Source: UBA2882 sp051877575
GTDB lineage: Bacteria; Bacillota; Clostridia; Lachnospirales; Lachnospiraceae
Reading direction: 5' to 3'
DNA: 64,000 nt
Assembly (NCBI GenBank): GCA_051877575.1
Contig: JBJEJA010000028.1
Location: 186,001 to 250,000 of the forward strand
The position numbers were made by a program, and so were the translations under genes. The notes under the pieces were generated by a model, which did not search any database, was not told where the DNA came from, and saw only the letters and a program-made list of their open reading frames with translations. Shown piece by piece: positions 16,173 through 25,756 of this stretch. How positions within the stretch are numbered: the first letter of the stretch is position 1; each line of letters begins with the position of its first letter.

Positions 16173-17055
16173 TGAGATCAGGGATGAAAAAGTAAAGGAA
16201 ATTGAAAAGGTCATTTATGCATATCTTCCCAAGGAGGAAGGCCCGCAGAAAAAAGTGATCGAAGCCATGCATTACAGCGTTATGGCGGGGGGAAAAAGAC
16301 TGCGCCCGATGCTGTTGAAAGAGGCATACACCTTATTCGGCGGTACGGGAGATAAGGCGGATGCTTTTATGGCGGCGTTGGAATATATCCACAATTACTC
16401 CCTGGTGCATGACGATCTTCCGGCTATGGATAATGACGAATATCGCAGAGGCAGAAAGACCACACATGTCGTATATGGAGAGGATCTGGCCATTCTGGCG
16501 GGAGATGCACTTTTAAATTATGCCTATGAAACGGCAGCAAATGCTGTCATAAAATATCAGGGTGATCTGTCCGTATGCAGGGCATTTTCGATTTTGGCAA
16601 AGAAAGCGGGAATATTCGGTATGGTAGGCGGGCAGTGTGTGGATGTCATGAATGAAAACCGACAGGAACCGCTGACCATGGATGAAATTTTGTTTATCCA
16701 TGAAAACAAAACCGCGGCGCTGATAGAATGTGCTTTGATGTGCGGCACTGTGTTAGCGGGTGCTAACGACGAACAGGTTGTCATGATGGAAAAGGTCGGT
16801 TCCGATATCGGTCTGGCATTCCAGATTCAGGACGATATTCTGGATGTTACCAGCACCTTTGAAGAATTGGGAAAACCCATCGGCAGCGATGAGAAAAACC
16901 GGAAGTCAACCTATCTTTCACTGGCGGGCATGGAAAAATCAAAAGCCGAAGTGCAGAGGTTGTCCGATGAGGCAGTGGGCATTCTGCAGAGTCTGAATGT
17001 GAGAAATGCATTTTTGGAGGAACTGGTTTTATCTCTGATTTCCCGCAGAAAATGA
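16162..17055 (+). CDS. ispA: Polyprenyl (geranyl/farnesyl) diphosphate synthase
   Basis: A 297-residue trans-prenyltransferase that makes FPP from IPP and DMAPP. Both aspartate-rich metal-binding motifs are intact: DDLPAMDND (first Asp at residue 84) and DDILD (residue 224); GGKRLRPML and KTAALIECAL are also present. The spacing before the first Asp-rich motif fits short-chain (C10-C15) enzymes, but product length is inference. Start at 16162 has GGTGA five bases upstream; ATG 16150 is an alternative. Feeds the same pathway as the following dxs gene. Confidence 0.95.
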   Translation: MNFNEIRDEKVKEIEKVIYAYLPKEEGPQKKVIEAMHYSVMAGGKRLRPMLLKEAYTLFGGTGDKADAFMAALEYIHNYSLVHDDLPAMDNDEYRRGRKTTHVVYGEDLAILAGDALLNYAYETAANAVIKYQGDLSVCRAFSILAKKAGIFGMVGGQCVDVMNENRQEPLTMDEILFIHENKTAALIECALMCGTVLAGANDEQVVMMEKVGSDIGLAFQIQDDILDVTSTFEELGKPIGSDEKNRKSTYLSLAGMEKSKAEVQRLSDEAVGILQSLNVRNAFLEELVLSLISRRK

Positions 17056-17074
17056 TGGTAAAGAGGAAACAACT

Positions 17075-18940
17075 ATGATTTTGGAACAAATACAAAAGGA
17101 AAATGATATCAAAAAAATAGATCCCGGGGATTATGACAGGCTGGCTGCCGAGATCAGGGAATTCCTGATTGAGAAGATCAGTGAGACCGGAGGTCATCTG
17201 GGTTCCAATCTGGGAGCGGTTGAACTGACCATGGCACTGCATCTGGTGTTGAATATGCCGGAGGATAAAATCGTTTGGGATGTGGGACATCAGGCATATA
17301 CCCACAAGCTGTTGACCGGGAGAAGGGAAGGTTTTGATTCCCTGCGTAAATACGGTGGCATGAGTGGTTTTCCCAAGAGAAAAGAAAGTAATTGTGATGC
17401 TTTTGATACGGGGCATAGCTCTACTTCCATTTCGGCGGGACTGGGTCTTGTGAAAGCAAGGGATCTGCTGGGGGAAAAGCATACGGTGGTTTCTGTCATC
17501 GGTGACGGATCCCTGACCGGGGGAATGGCATACGAAGCATTGAACAATGCTTCCAGAATGGGGTCAAATTTCATTATTGTGTTGAACGATAACAATATGT
17601 CCATATCGGAAAATATCGGCGGCGTTTCCCAGTATTTAAACGGAATCCGCACCAATGCCAAGTATCTGGATTTAAAGGACAGCATTTATTACGGTCTGCT
17701 GGATATGCCGAAGTACGGGCAAAAGGTTGTGAAAAAAATCCAGAATTTGAAAAACGGATTGAAGCAGCTGGTGATTCCGGGAATGTTTTTCGAAGATATG
17801 GGGATTACGTATCTGGGGCCTGTGGACGGACATGATATCAAGGCATTGACCAAGGTGTTGAATGAAGCAAAGGGCGTCAAAAATGCGGTGCTCGTACATG
17901 TACTTACCAAAAAAGGAAAGGGCTATGAGCCTGCCGAAAACCATCCAGCACGTTTCCATGGGGCAGAGCCTTTTGTTGTTGAGACAGGACTTCCCAAAAA
18001 GCAGAAGGAAAAAGCCAACTATACCGACGTGTTTGCGACGGTTATGAATAAACTTGGAGAAAAAGATGATAAGATCGTAGCCATCACGGCCGCAATGCCG
18101 GACGGAACCGGATTGAAACGTTTTAAGAACCGCTATCCGGATCGCTTTTTTGATGTGGGAATTGCGGAAGAACATGCGGTTACCTTTGCGGCGGGACTGG
18201 CGGCCGGGGGATTGAAACCGGTTGTTGCCGTGTATTCCTCTTTCCTGCAACGAGCCTATGACCAGATTCTCCATGATGTATGCATCCAGAATCTGCCGGT
18301 TACCTTTGCCATAGACAGGGCAGGTCTGGTGGGAAGTGACGGAGAAACCCATCAGGGAATATTTGATCTTTCTTATCTGTCATCCATTCCCAACATGCAG
18401 ATCATGGCTCCCAAAAACAAATGGGAACTGGCTGATATGCTGCAATTTGCCGTAGATTTTAACGGGCCTGTTGCGATGCGTTATCCGAGGGGCGTTGCTT
18501 ATGACGGATTGAAGGAATATCGTGAACCGATTGTTTACGGCAAGAGTGAGATGATCTGTAAAGGAAAAGAAGTTGCACTTTTAGCGGTCGGCAGCATGGT
18601 TAAAACGGCACTGGAAGTAAAGGAAATGCTGCGAGGTGCAGATATAGATGCTACTATCGTCAATGCCCGGTTTGTAAAACCCATTGATGAGGAGACCATC
18701 GCTTCCCTGACCGGGGAACACAACCTGTTTGTGACCATGGAAGAAAATGTTCTGAGCGGCGGCTACGGAGAAAAGGTAACCGAGTATCTGACGGAAAGGG
18801 AGTATGGCGGTCGGATATTAAACATTACCCTTCCCGATGCCTATGTGGAACATGGCAATGTGGATATCCTGAAAAAAGAAGTTGGGATCGACGCGGAGAG
18901 CATTTATGGAAAGATTATGCGGAAACTGCAGATAAAATAA
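17075..18940 (+). CDS. dxs: 1-deoxy-D-xylulose-5-phosphate synthase
   Basis: A 621-residue thiamine-diphosphate enzyme that joins pyruvate and glyceraldehyde 3-phosphate, the first step of the MEP isoprenoid route. The N-terminal half has DTGHSSTSISAGLGL and the ThDP/Mg motif GDGSLTGGMAYEALNNA; the transketolase central domain has FDVGIAEEHAVTFAAGLA and DRAGLVGSDGETHQG; a transketolase C-terminal domain follows. Full length. It is 19 bases after ispA and 44 before tlyA, so the isoprenoid genes share a transcript with DNA-repair and regulatory genes. Confidence 0.98.
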   Translation: MILEQIQKENDIKKIDPGDYDRLAAEIREFLIEKISETGGHLGSNLGAVELTMALHLVLNMPEDKIVWDVGHQAYTHKLLTGRREGFDSLRKYGGMSGFPKRKESNCDAFDTGHSSTSISAGLGLVKARDLLGEKHTVVSVIGDGSLTGGMAYEALNNASRMGSNFIIVLNDNNMSISENIGGVSQYLNGIRTNAKYLDLKDSIYYGLLDMPKYGQKVVKKIQNLKNGLKQLVIPGMFFEDMGITYLGPVDGHDIKALTKVLNEAKGVKNAVLVHVLTKKGKGYEPAENHPARFHGAEPFVVETGLPKKQKEKANYTDVFATVMNKLGEKDDKIVAITAAMPDGTGLKRFKNRYPDRFFDVGIAEEHAVTFAAGLAAGGLKPVVAVYSSFLQRAYDQILHDVCIQNLPVTFAIDRAGLVGSDGETHQGIFDLSYLSSIPNMQIMAPKNKWELADMLQFAVDFNGPVAMRYPRGVAYDGLKEYREPIVYGKSEMICKGKEVALLAVGSMVKTALEVKEMLRGADIDATIVNARFVKPIDEETIASLTGEHNLFVTMEENVLSGGYGEKVTEYLTEREYGGRILNITLPDAYVEHGNVDILKKEVGIDAESIYGKIMRKLQIK

Positions 18941-18984
18941 AAGGCATTTTCAATGAGATATCCCAAATAAGGAAGAAGTAAGTT

Positions 18985-19794
18985 ATGAAAGAAAGACTGG
19001 ATGTTCTTCTTGTAAAAAAACAGCTTGCACAGTCCAGGGAAAAAGCAAAAGCAATCATCATGTCGGGGATTGTGTATGTGGATGGACAGAAGGAAGATAA
19101 GGCGGGAGCTGTTTTTGAAGAGGAAGTCAAAATAGAAGTCAGAGGCAATACGCTGCCGTTTGTCAGCAGAGGCGGCTTAAAACTGGATAAGGCATTTCGG
19201 GTGTTTCCCCTTGATGTAAAAGGCATGGTATGTCTGGATATCGGCGCATCTACAGGCGGATTTACGGACTGTATGCTCCAAAACGGAGCTGCAAAGGTCT
19301 ACGCGGTGGATGTGGGACACGGACAGCTGGACTGGAAACTTCGGAATGATGAACGTGTTGTTTGTATGGAAAAGACCAATTTCCGTTACGTAACCAAGGA
19401 ACAGATACCGGAACCGATTGATTTTGCGGCGACGGATGTTTCTTTTATCTCATTGACAAAGATTTTGCCGGCTGCAAAGGCTTTATTAAAACAGGATGCT
19501 TTTATGGTGTGCCTGATCAAGCCGCAGTTTGAAGCGGGAAAGGAAAAAGTCGGAAAAAAAGGTGTTGTAACAGATCCCAAAGTGCATGAGGAGGTCATTG
19601 AAAAAATCGAGATCTTTGCATCTTCCATCGGATTTCGGGTGGCAGGTCTGGATTTTTCGCCGATCAAGGGACCGGAAGGCAACATTGAATACTTATTGTA
19701 TCTTCAAAATGTGCAGGATGAACCGATGACGGCACCGTTGGACCGGATACCGGAGGTTGTTGCCGCATCCGCGCAGGCACTTTCACACAGATAA
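18985..19794 (+). CDS. tlyA: TlyA family rRNA (cytidine-2'-O)-methyltransferase
   Basis: A 269-residue protein with an N-terminal S4 RNA-binding domain (RLDVLLVKKQLAQSREKAKAIIMSGIVYVDG) and a Rossmann FtsJ-like methyltransferase domain (SAM motif LDIGASTGGFTDCMLQNGA; ATDVSFISL; LIKPQFEAGKE). In mycobacteria TlyA methylates 16S and 23S rRNA cytidines and affects capreomycin sensitivity. Haemolysin annotations for this family are historical. Normal length and usual place between dxs and nadK in clostridia. Confidence 0.94.
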   Translation: MKERLDVLLVKKQLAQSREKAKAIIMSGIVYVDGQKEDKAGAVFEEEVKIEVRGNTLPFVSRGGLKLDKAFRVFPLDVKGMVCLDIGASTGGFTDCMLQNGAAKVYAVDVGHGQLDWKLRNDERVVCMEKTNFRYVTKEQIPEPIDFAATDVSFISLTKILPAAKALLKQDAFMVCLIKPQFEAGKEKVGKKGVVTDPKVHEEVIEKIEIFASSIGFRVAGLDFSPIKGPEGNIEYLLYLQNVQDEPMTAPLDRIPEVVAASAQALSHR

Positions 19795-19834
19795 AAAATT
19801 TTGCCGGAGAGTCTGACCGGCAGATGGAGAGGGC

Positions 19835-20704
19835 ATGGAACGTTTTTATATTATTACCAATAAACCCAAGGACGAGCAATTGAAAGTAACCGGAGAAATT
19901 GTTTCTTATCTGGAAGCGCATGGGAAAACCTGTACTGTCTGTGTCAGAGAAAGGGCGGTCGAGGAGTATTGTCTGGATACGGAAGAAACCGGACGCGAAG
20001 TGCAAGTCCCGGAGAATACGGACTGTATTCTGGTTTTAGGCGGTGACGGAACGCTTTTGCGGGCCGCAGCGGATACCATGGAACGGGATATTCCGCTACT
20101 CGGCATCAATCTGGGCACATTGGGCTTTATGGCAGAGGTGGAGAAATCCAATATTGAAAATGCATTAAAGGCTTTGATCGATGGCAGTTTCCATGTGGAA
20201 GAACGTATGATGCTGGACGGTCAGATTTATCATCACGGAGAAAAGGTTAAGGAGTTGCACGCACTGAACGATATTGTATTGACCAGAAGCGGATCCTTGA
20301 AAATCGTGGCATATGATATCTATGTCAACGGGCAGTTTTTAAACAGCTATCATGCGGACGGATTAATTGTTTCCACACCGACGGGATCTACCGGGTATAA
20401 TATGTCTGCAGGCGGACCGATAGTGGAGCCCACGGCAAAAATCCTGCTGTTGACACCGATCTGTCCCCATACGCTTAGTGCCAGAAGCATCGTGTTGTCT
20501 CCGAATGATATGATTGAGATCAAAATCAGGGACGGAAGAAACGGAGAGGTGCAGGAAATGGAAGTCAACTTTGACGGTTCTTACACTAAGAATCTGTCTA
20601 CGGGGGACAGTATCCGAATCTGTTGTTCCGGTCAGGTGACGAAGTTTATTCGTTTAAGTAAAGTGAGCTTTTTGGAAGTGCTGCACAAAAAGCTCAGTGA
20701 GTAA
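19835..20704 (+). CDS. nadK: NAD kinase
   Basis: A 289-residue ATP/polyphosphate-NAD kinase producing NADP. The signature GGDGTLLRAA lies near residue 70; NE/D substrate region LNDIVLTRSG, the conserved DGLIVSTPTGSTGYNMSAGGPIV, and LTPICPHTLSARSIVL are all present. Length is normal. An AGAGGG stretch precedes the start and argR follows after 14 bases. Confidence 0.97.
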   Translation: MERFYIITNKPKDEQLKVTGEIVSYLEAHGKTCTVCVRERAVEEYCLDTEETGREVQVPENTDCILVLGGDGTLLRAAADTMERDIPLLGINLGTLGFMAEVEKSNIENALKALIDGSFHVEERMMLDGQIYHHGEKVKELHALNDIVLTRSGSLKIVAYDIYVNGQFLNSYHADGLIVSTPTGSTGYNMSAGGPIVEPTAKILLLTPICPHTLSARSIVLSPNDMIEIKIRDGRNGEVQEMEVNFDGSYTKNLSTGDSIRICCSGQVTKFIRLSKVSFLEVLHKKLSE

Positions 20705-20718
20705 TAGGGGTAACTATC

Positions 20719-21168
20719 ATGAAAAATGAAAGACATCAGGCGATTGCATCTTTAATAGAACAATATCAGATTGCAACCCAGGAAGAACTGGCGGAGAAGT
20801 TAAATGAAGCCGGTTATCATGTGACCCAGGCGACGGTATCACGGGATATCCGCCAGATGAAGCTGGTCAAGACCTCTGTGAACGGCGGAAAATCCTGTTA
20901 CAGAATGCAAATGGAAGAGACGGCTTTAAACGGCGCCTACGGAAGTGCTTTAAAAGAAAGTCTGGTTTCTATTGATGTGGCGATGAATCTCCTTGTCTTA
21001 AAAACGCATCCGGGAATGGCAATGGCGGTAGCAGCGGCGGTGGATGCCCTGCATTTTGGGGAAATTGTGGGAACCATTGCGGGAGATGATACGGTCATGG
21101 TTGCAATCCGGTCGGTGGAAGATGCCCTGATCGTACAGAAAAGACTTCAGGAAATGTTAATGTCTTAG
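20719..21168 (+). CDS. argR: Arginine repressor
   Basis: A 149-residue regulator: N-terminal winged helix (RHQAIASLIEQYQIATQEELAEKL and VTQATVSRDIRQMKLVK) and C-terminal oligomerisation/arginine-binding domain (HPGMAMAVAAAVDALHFGEIVGTIAGDDTVMVA with the conserved GTIAGDDT). It senses arginine and controls arginine metabolism genes. No arginine genes are adjacent; the nadK-argR-recN order is conserved in Firmicutes. Confidence 0.96.
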   Translation: MKNERHQAIASLIEQYQIATQEELAEKLNEAGYHVTQATVSRDIRQMKLVKTSVNGGKSCYRMQMEETALNGAYGSALKESLVSIDVAMNLLVLKTHPGMAMAVAAAVDALHFGEIVGTIAGDDTVMVAIRSVEDALIVQKRLQEMLMS

Positions 21169-21211
21169 AAATTGTGTCGGGAGAGCATAATGTAGACATA
21201 AGGAGAAAAAG

Positions 21212-22909
21212 ATGTTAGAAAGTATTCGCGTAAAAAATGTGGCCCTGATTGATGAGGCAGAGGTGGAATTTGAAGAAGGCCTGAATATTTTAACCGGAGA
21301 AACCGGTGCGGGTAAATCCATTCTGCTCAATTCCGTACAGCTTGCCCTGGGGGCGAAGGCTGATAAAAGCCTGATCAGACAGGGAGCAGAATATGCTTCC
21401 GTGCAATTGGTATTTTCTATACAGGAAGAACAAAAGAAAATACTGGATGAATTTGATATTCCTTCGGATGATGAAATGTTGATTTTGAACAGGAGAGTTT
21501 ATCCGGCTAAGAGTATCTGCAAAGTAAACGGAGAGACGGTGACGCTCAAAACCATGCAGAGTATTGCAGAGCGTTTGATTGATATTCATGGACAGCGGGA
21601 GCACCAATCCATTTTAAAGACATCCAGACAGGAAGAAATACTGGATGATTATGCCGGATCCGCACTGGATCCGCTCCTTGATGAAATCGCCGGATTATAC
21701 CGAAATTTCTGCGAAGAGGAGGAAGCACTCAGGGAAGCTTCCGGTATGGACGGCAATTTTGTCAAAGAACTGGATTTTGCCAGATATGAGCTGGATGAAA
21801 TCGAAAAGGCAAATCTGGCGGAAGGGGAAGACCTTACACTGGAGGAAAAATATGCAAAGCTGGTCAATGCACAAAGGATCAGGGAAGCCGTAGGCAGTGC
21901 GGGAAGCATCCTGCAAAATGACAATGGCAACGGCGTTTTAAATGCAATTTCTCTGGCAATCCGGCAGCTTAGGGAGGTACAGGAACTGGATTCTTCTCTG
22001 GAGAATGAAACACAGCAGCTGTCCGACGCCGAAAATATTTTACAGGAGTGTGTGCACGGGCTGGATAACTATCTGGATCGTTTTGATGTGGAGACCGATG
22101 ATCTTGTATCTGTTGAAGAACGTTTGAATCTGATCAATCATTTAAAGGATAAATATGGAAAAGAAATTTCCGATATTTTGCAGTATGAACAGAAACTGAT
22201 CGAAAAAATTCATAAATTAGAAAATTTTGAGCAATATAATCAGGAACTGCAAAGAAAACATGAAAAAACAAAATCGGACTATTTTGCAGTGGCAGAAAAG
22301 CTTCATGGAATCAGAAGGAAAGAAGCGGACAAACTGACCGCTCATATGGAGCAGGCGTTGCGCGATCTGAATTTTGAACAGTGTGTATTTAAAATCAAAC
22401 TGGATTATGATGAAATGGTTATGAGTAAAAACGGATGCAGCAAAGTGACTTTCGGAATTTCCCTGAATCCCGGTGAGCCTGTCAGGGATTTATCGGCAGT
22501 TGCAAGCGGCGGAGAATTATCGCGTATTATGCTGGCTTTAAAAAGCATTTTTGCGGATAAGGATCGGATGGGAACACTGGTATTTGATGAAATCGATGCC
22601 GGTATCAGCGGGAAAACCGCATGGAAAGTATCGGAAAAACTGGCAGTTTTACGAAAAAAGCATCAGGTTATCTGCATTACACATCTTCCGCAGATTGCGG
22701 CTATGGCAGATGCCCATTACGGCATCGAAAAAAATGTTTCCGAGGATCAGACGCATACCACGGTAAAATGGTTGGATCAGGAACAAAGTATCCGTGAAAT
22801 CGGCAGACTGCTTGGTACGGATCAGTTGACGGAAGCGGTTTTACAAAATGCAAAAGAAATGAAAGATTTGGCAGAACAGACAAAACAATCCCAAAGTAAA
22901 AATAAATGA
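21212..22909 (+). CDS. recN: DNA repair protein RecN
   Basis: A 565-residue SMC-like ATPase for double-strand break repair. Walker A GETGAGKS at residues 29-36; a long coiled-coil region occupies the middle; the C-terminal half has the ABC signature (VASGGELSRIMLALK) and Walker B (LVFDEIDAGISG), then CITHLPQIAAMAD. Full length. Last gene of the large operon that begins at asp23; a strong terminator follows 13 bases after the stop. Confidence 0.98.
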   Translation: MLESIRVKNVALIDEAEVEFEEGLNILTGETGAGKSILLNSVQLALGAKADKSLIRQGAEYASVQLVFSIQEEQKKILDEFDIPSDDEMLILNRRVYPAKSICKVNGETVTLKTMQSIAERLIDIHGQREHQSILKTSRQEEILDDYAGSALDPLLDEIAGLYRNFCEEEEALREASGMDGNFVKELDFARYELDEIEKANLAEGEDLTLEEKYAKLVNAQRIREAVGSAGSILQNDNGNGVLNAISLAIRQLREVQELDSSLENETQQLSDAENILQECVHGLDNYLDRFDVETDDLVSVEERLNLINHLKDKYGKEISDILQYEQKLIEKIHKLENFEQYNQELQRKHEKTKSDYFAVAEKLHGIRRKEADKLTAHMEQALRDLNFEQCVFKIKLDYDEMVMSKNGCSKVTFGISLNPGEPVRDLSAVASGGELSRIMLALKSIFADKDRMGTLVFDEIDAGISGKTAWKVSEKLAVLRKKHQVICITHLPQIAAMADAHYGIEKNVSEDQTHTTVKWLDQEQSIREIGRLLGTDQLTEAVLQNAKEMKDLAEQTKQSQSKNK

Positions 22910-22915
22910 TGGACA

Positions 22916-22922
22916 CATACTA
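22916..22922 (+). promoter_or_regulatory. Candidate sporulation-sigma -10 element upstream of spoIVB
   Basis: CATACTA fits the -10 of forespore sigma-F/G promoters (CATnnTA). No convincing -35 is seen at 15-18 bases upstream, so this is weak. If used, transcription would start at about 22929, inside the left arm of the recN terminator, so the hairpin could not form in that transcript. Confidence 0.3.
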
Positions 22923-22951
22923 AGAAGGACGTAAAAGTCCTTCTTTTTTTT
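22923..22951 (+). terminator. Rho-independent terminator after recN
   Basis: AGAAGGAC (22923-22930) pairs perfectly with GTCCTTCT (22937-22944) around a 6-base loop, followed by eight T residues. The spoIVB ribosome-binding site GGAGG starts at 22952, directly after the T run. Confidence 0.9.
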
Positions 22952-22963
22952 GGAGGTTTAATA

Positions 22964-24232
22964 ATGATGAAACGATATAAAAGATATAAGATCAGCTTAT
23001 ATATTGCTTTGGTTTTGTCGGTAATGCTGGGAGTGGTTGTATATGAATATGTTTTTTACCGGCAGATTCCGGATACGTTATATTTACAAAAAGGAGAAAT
23101 CGAAGAGGTTGAGTTTGCGTTGCCTGTGACGGCAGAGTTGCAGGAATTGGAAACAGAATATGTCGAAACATGGGAGAATGGTCAGACAAAAATAGACAAT
23201 AAGGATGTGGCTAATGTAGATTCCTATATATGGAAATTGCGTCTTTTTGGTATTCTTCCGTTAAAAGACGTGGAAATCAAAGTCGTTGATGAAGAGAGCG
23301 TATATCCGGTGGGAGTGCCTATCGGCATCTATGTAAAAACAGACGGTGTTCTGGTGGCAGGGCTTGGAAATATCCGTTCGGCGGACGGGAGAGAAGTCTG
23401 TCCCTGTGAAAATATTTTACAGACCGGAGATTATATTCTGGCAATTAACGAGGAGACGGTATCCATGAAAGGGGAAGTGATTGATAAGATCAAGGCATCG
23501 TCGGGCGAAACGGTTATTATCAAAATCAGAAGAAACGGACAGATCAGCCGTGTGAAGGTCACACCGGTTTTAAATGATGCCGGAGAATATCAGATCGGTA
23601 TCTGGATTCGGGATTCGGCGCAGGGAATTGGAACATTAACATATATCGATGAAGAAAACGGATTCGGAGCTTTGGGGCATGGCATTAATGATATTGATAC
23701 AACGGATTTAATGGAAATTGATTATGGAGGACTTTACGAAACACAAATCGTCAGTATCAAAAAAGGTGCCAGCGGGGAACCGGGAGAAATATCGGGAGTA
23801 ATTCGATTTATGGATGATGCAAAAGAGGGAGAAATTCAAAAGAATACGCCAAACGGGATTTACGGCGTAATGGATATGGAGACGGCGGAATTGGGATTTT
23901 ATGAAAACATGCTGTATCCGGTGGCACTAAAGCAGGATATTAAACTGGGAGCTGCGGGCATCCTATACACCATAAACGGAAAGACCGATATCTATGATAT
24001 ACAAATCAAAGAAATCGATTACAGCCAAAGCGAAGGAAACAGGGGGCTTGTCATTGAGATTACAGATCCCGTTCTCCTTGCCCAGACCGGAGGAATTATT
24101 CAGGGCATGAGCGGCTCGCCCATTGTCCAGGATGGAAAATTTATAGGAGCGGTTACTCACGTGTTTGTCAATGATCCGACGAAGGGATACGGTATTTTTG
24201 CAGAGACAATGCTGCATATGGCAGAGAAATAG
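22964..24232 (+). CDS. spoIVB: SpoIVB serine peptidase
   Basis: A 422-residue forespore-secreted peptidase that triggers sigma-K activation by cutting SpoIVFA. It has an N-terminal membrane anchor (YIALVLSVMLGVVVYEYVF), a PDZ domain (NILQTGDYILAINEETV; IRRNGQISRVKVTPV), and an S55 peptidase domain with His239 in GHGINDID and Ser385 in GMSGSPIVQDG. Both catalytic residues are present. A GGAGG site is seven bases upstream; ATG 22967 is an alternative start. spo0A, the usual downstream neighbour in Bacillus and many clostridia, is not here; an amylase gene follows. Confidence 0.96.
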   Translation: MMKRYKRYKISLYIALVLSVMLGVVVYEYVFYRQIPDTLYLQKGEIEEVEFALPVTAELQELETEYVETWENGQTKIDNKDVANVDSYIWKLRLFGILPLKDVEIKVVDEESVYPVGVPIGIYVKTDGVLVAGLGNIRSADGREVCPCENILQTGDYILAINEETVSMKGEVIDKIKASSGETVIIKIRRNGQISRVKVTPVLNDAGEYQIGIWIRDSAQGIGTLTYIDEENGFGALGHGINDIDTTDLMEIDYGGLYETQIVSIKKGASGEPGEISGVIRFMDDAKEGEIQKNTPNGIYGVMDMETAELGFYENMLYPVALKQDIKLGAAGILYTINGKTDIYDIQIKEIDYSQSEGNRGLVIEITDPVLLAQTGGIIQGMSGSPIVQDGKFIGAVTHVFVNDPTKGYGIFAETMLHMAEK

Positions 24233-24238
24233 AAAAAG

Positions 24239-24247
24239 TGGTATAAT
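24239..24247 (+). promoter_or_regulatory. Extended -10 promoter for the amylase gene
   Basis: TATAAT at 24242-24247 with TG at 24239-24240. No good -35 is visible. It starts six bases after the spoIVB stop and would drive amylase and the following small gene separately from sporulation. Confidence 0.5.
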
Positions 24248-24297
24248 GAGCCTTGCGGCTGTTATAGTCATAAAAAGATACGAAGGAAAGTGACAAA

Positions 24298-25737
24298 ATG
24301 AAAAACAGAACAATGATGCAGCTGTTTGAGTGGTATCTGCCGGAGGATTGTGCCCATTGGAAACGCATCAGCGCCGAAGCGGGCAGGCTTGCACAGGATG
24401 GAGTGAATATGGTATGGCTGCCACCTGCATATAAAGGTGCATCAGGAAAATATGATGTCGGATACGGTGTATATGATTTATATGATTTGGGAGAGTTTGA
24501 CCAGAAAGGAAGTATTCCAACCAAATACGGAACGAAAGAGGAATATCTTCAGGCGATTGCCGATTTGCAGAAATCGGGAATCGAAGTTTTGGGGGATATT
24601 GTCCTAAACCACAGAATGGGAGCCGATGAAAAAGAGTGTGTAGACGCAATAGAAGTCAGCGGAGATGATCGGTTAAAAGAAATTTCCGGCATACAGCAGA
24701 TTGAGGCATGGACCGGTTTCACATATCCTGTCAGAAATGGGAAATATTCCGCTTTTACATGGAATGCAACACATTTTGACGGTGTGGATTGGGATGATAA
24801 GGCCAAAAGAAAGGGTGTGTTCCGGTTTCGGGATAAACAGTGGGATAAAGGTGTCGACGGAGAACATGTCAACTATGATTATCTGATGGGTGCGGATCTG
24901 GATTTGGACGACGAAGAGGTGAAAACGGAACTTGACCGATTTGGTAAATGGTATCTGGACACGACCGGAGTGGATGGTTTCCGCCTGGATGCCGTCAAAC
25001 ACATGAATGCGTCATTTTACAGGGATTGGATCAGATCCATGCGTACATATCGTCAAAAGGAATTGTTTGCGGTTGGTGAATACTGGAGCCCGGATATCAA
25101 CCGGTTAAAATCCTATATTTCGCAGACGGAAGGCGTTATGAGTCTGTTTGATGTGCCGCTGCATTTCAGATTTTATCAGATATCTCATGGAAACGCAGCT
25201 TTTGACATGTCCAAATTGTTTGAGGGAACATTGGTCGGAGAAGATTCCTGGCATGCGGTAACATTCGTGGACAATCATGATACACAGCCCGGACAGGCAC
25301 TGGAGACCTATGTTATGGAATGGTTCAAACCAATCGCCTATGGAATTATTTTATTGCAGGAAAAAGGAATTCCCTGTGTGTTTTACGGAGATTATTATGG
25401 GATACCCCATGATCGGATTTCACCGGTCAGACATCTGCCGGAACTGATGCGTCTTCGTGCGAGTCATGCCTACGGAAAAGAACATGACTATTATGATCAT
25501 GACAACATTGTGGGCTTTACCAGAGAAGGAGAGGATGATGGGAACGGACTGGCTTTACTTGTCAGTGACGGACCGGGAGGTACGAAAGAGATGTATGCCG
25601 GCAGCGCGCATGCCGGTCAGATATATGTGGATGCCTTGGGAAACTGTCCGGAGGAAATTCAGATCGGAGCTGACGGAAACGGAGTATTTCGTGTAGAGGG
25701 CGGCTCCATATCCGTATGGATTCCCAAAGTTGTATAA
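24298..25737 (+). CDS. Cytoplasmic alpha-amylase, GH13
   Basis: A 479-residue glycoside hydrolase family 13 enzyme without a signal peptide, resembling cytoplasmic AmyA/AmyS-type enzymes. Family regions are intact: GDIVLNH (region I), GFRLDAVKHM with nucleophile Asp231, GEYW with acid/base Glu261, and FVDNHDTQPGQ with Asp328. It should hydrolyse internal alpha-1,4 bonds of imported maltodextrins or stored glycogen. The GH13 homologue at 40330 in this window has, by contrast, lost these residues. Followed after 19 bases by a small unknown gene. Confidence 0.93.
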   Translation: MKNRTMMQLFEWYLPEDCAHWKRISAEAGRLAQDGVNMVWLPPAYKGASGKYDVGYGVYDLYDLGEFDQKGSIPTKYGTKEEYLQAIADLQKSGIEVLGDIVLNHRMGADEKECVDAIEVSGDDRLKEISGIQQIEAWTGFTYPVRNGKYSAFTWNATHFDGVDWDDKAKRKGVFRFRDKQWDKGVDGEHVNYDYLMGADLDLDDEEVKTELDRFGKWYLDTTGVDGFRLDAVKHMNASFYRDWIRSMRTYRQKELFAVGEYWSPDINRLKSYISQTEGVMSLFDVPLHFRFYQISHGNAAFDMSKLFEGTLVGEDSWHAVTFVDNHDTQPGQALETYVMEWFKPIAYGIILLQEKGIPCVFYGDYYGIPHDRISPVRHLPELMRLRASHAYGKEHDYYDHDNIVGFTREGEDDGNGLALLVSDGPGGTKEMYAGSAHAGQIYVDALGNCPEEIQIGADGNGVFRVEGGSISVWIPKVV

Positions 25738-25756
25738 AAATAAAGGAGAAGTGAAT

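Noticed and set aside
17672..18352. Minus-strand open frame of 226 codons opposite dxs
   Set aside because: Antisense to conserved dxs motifs, no ribosome-binding site.
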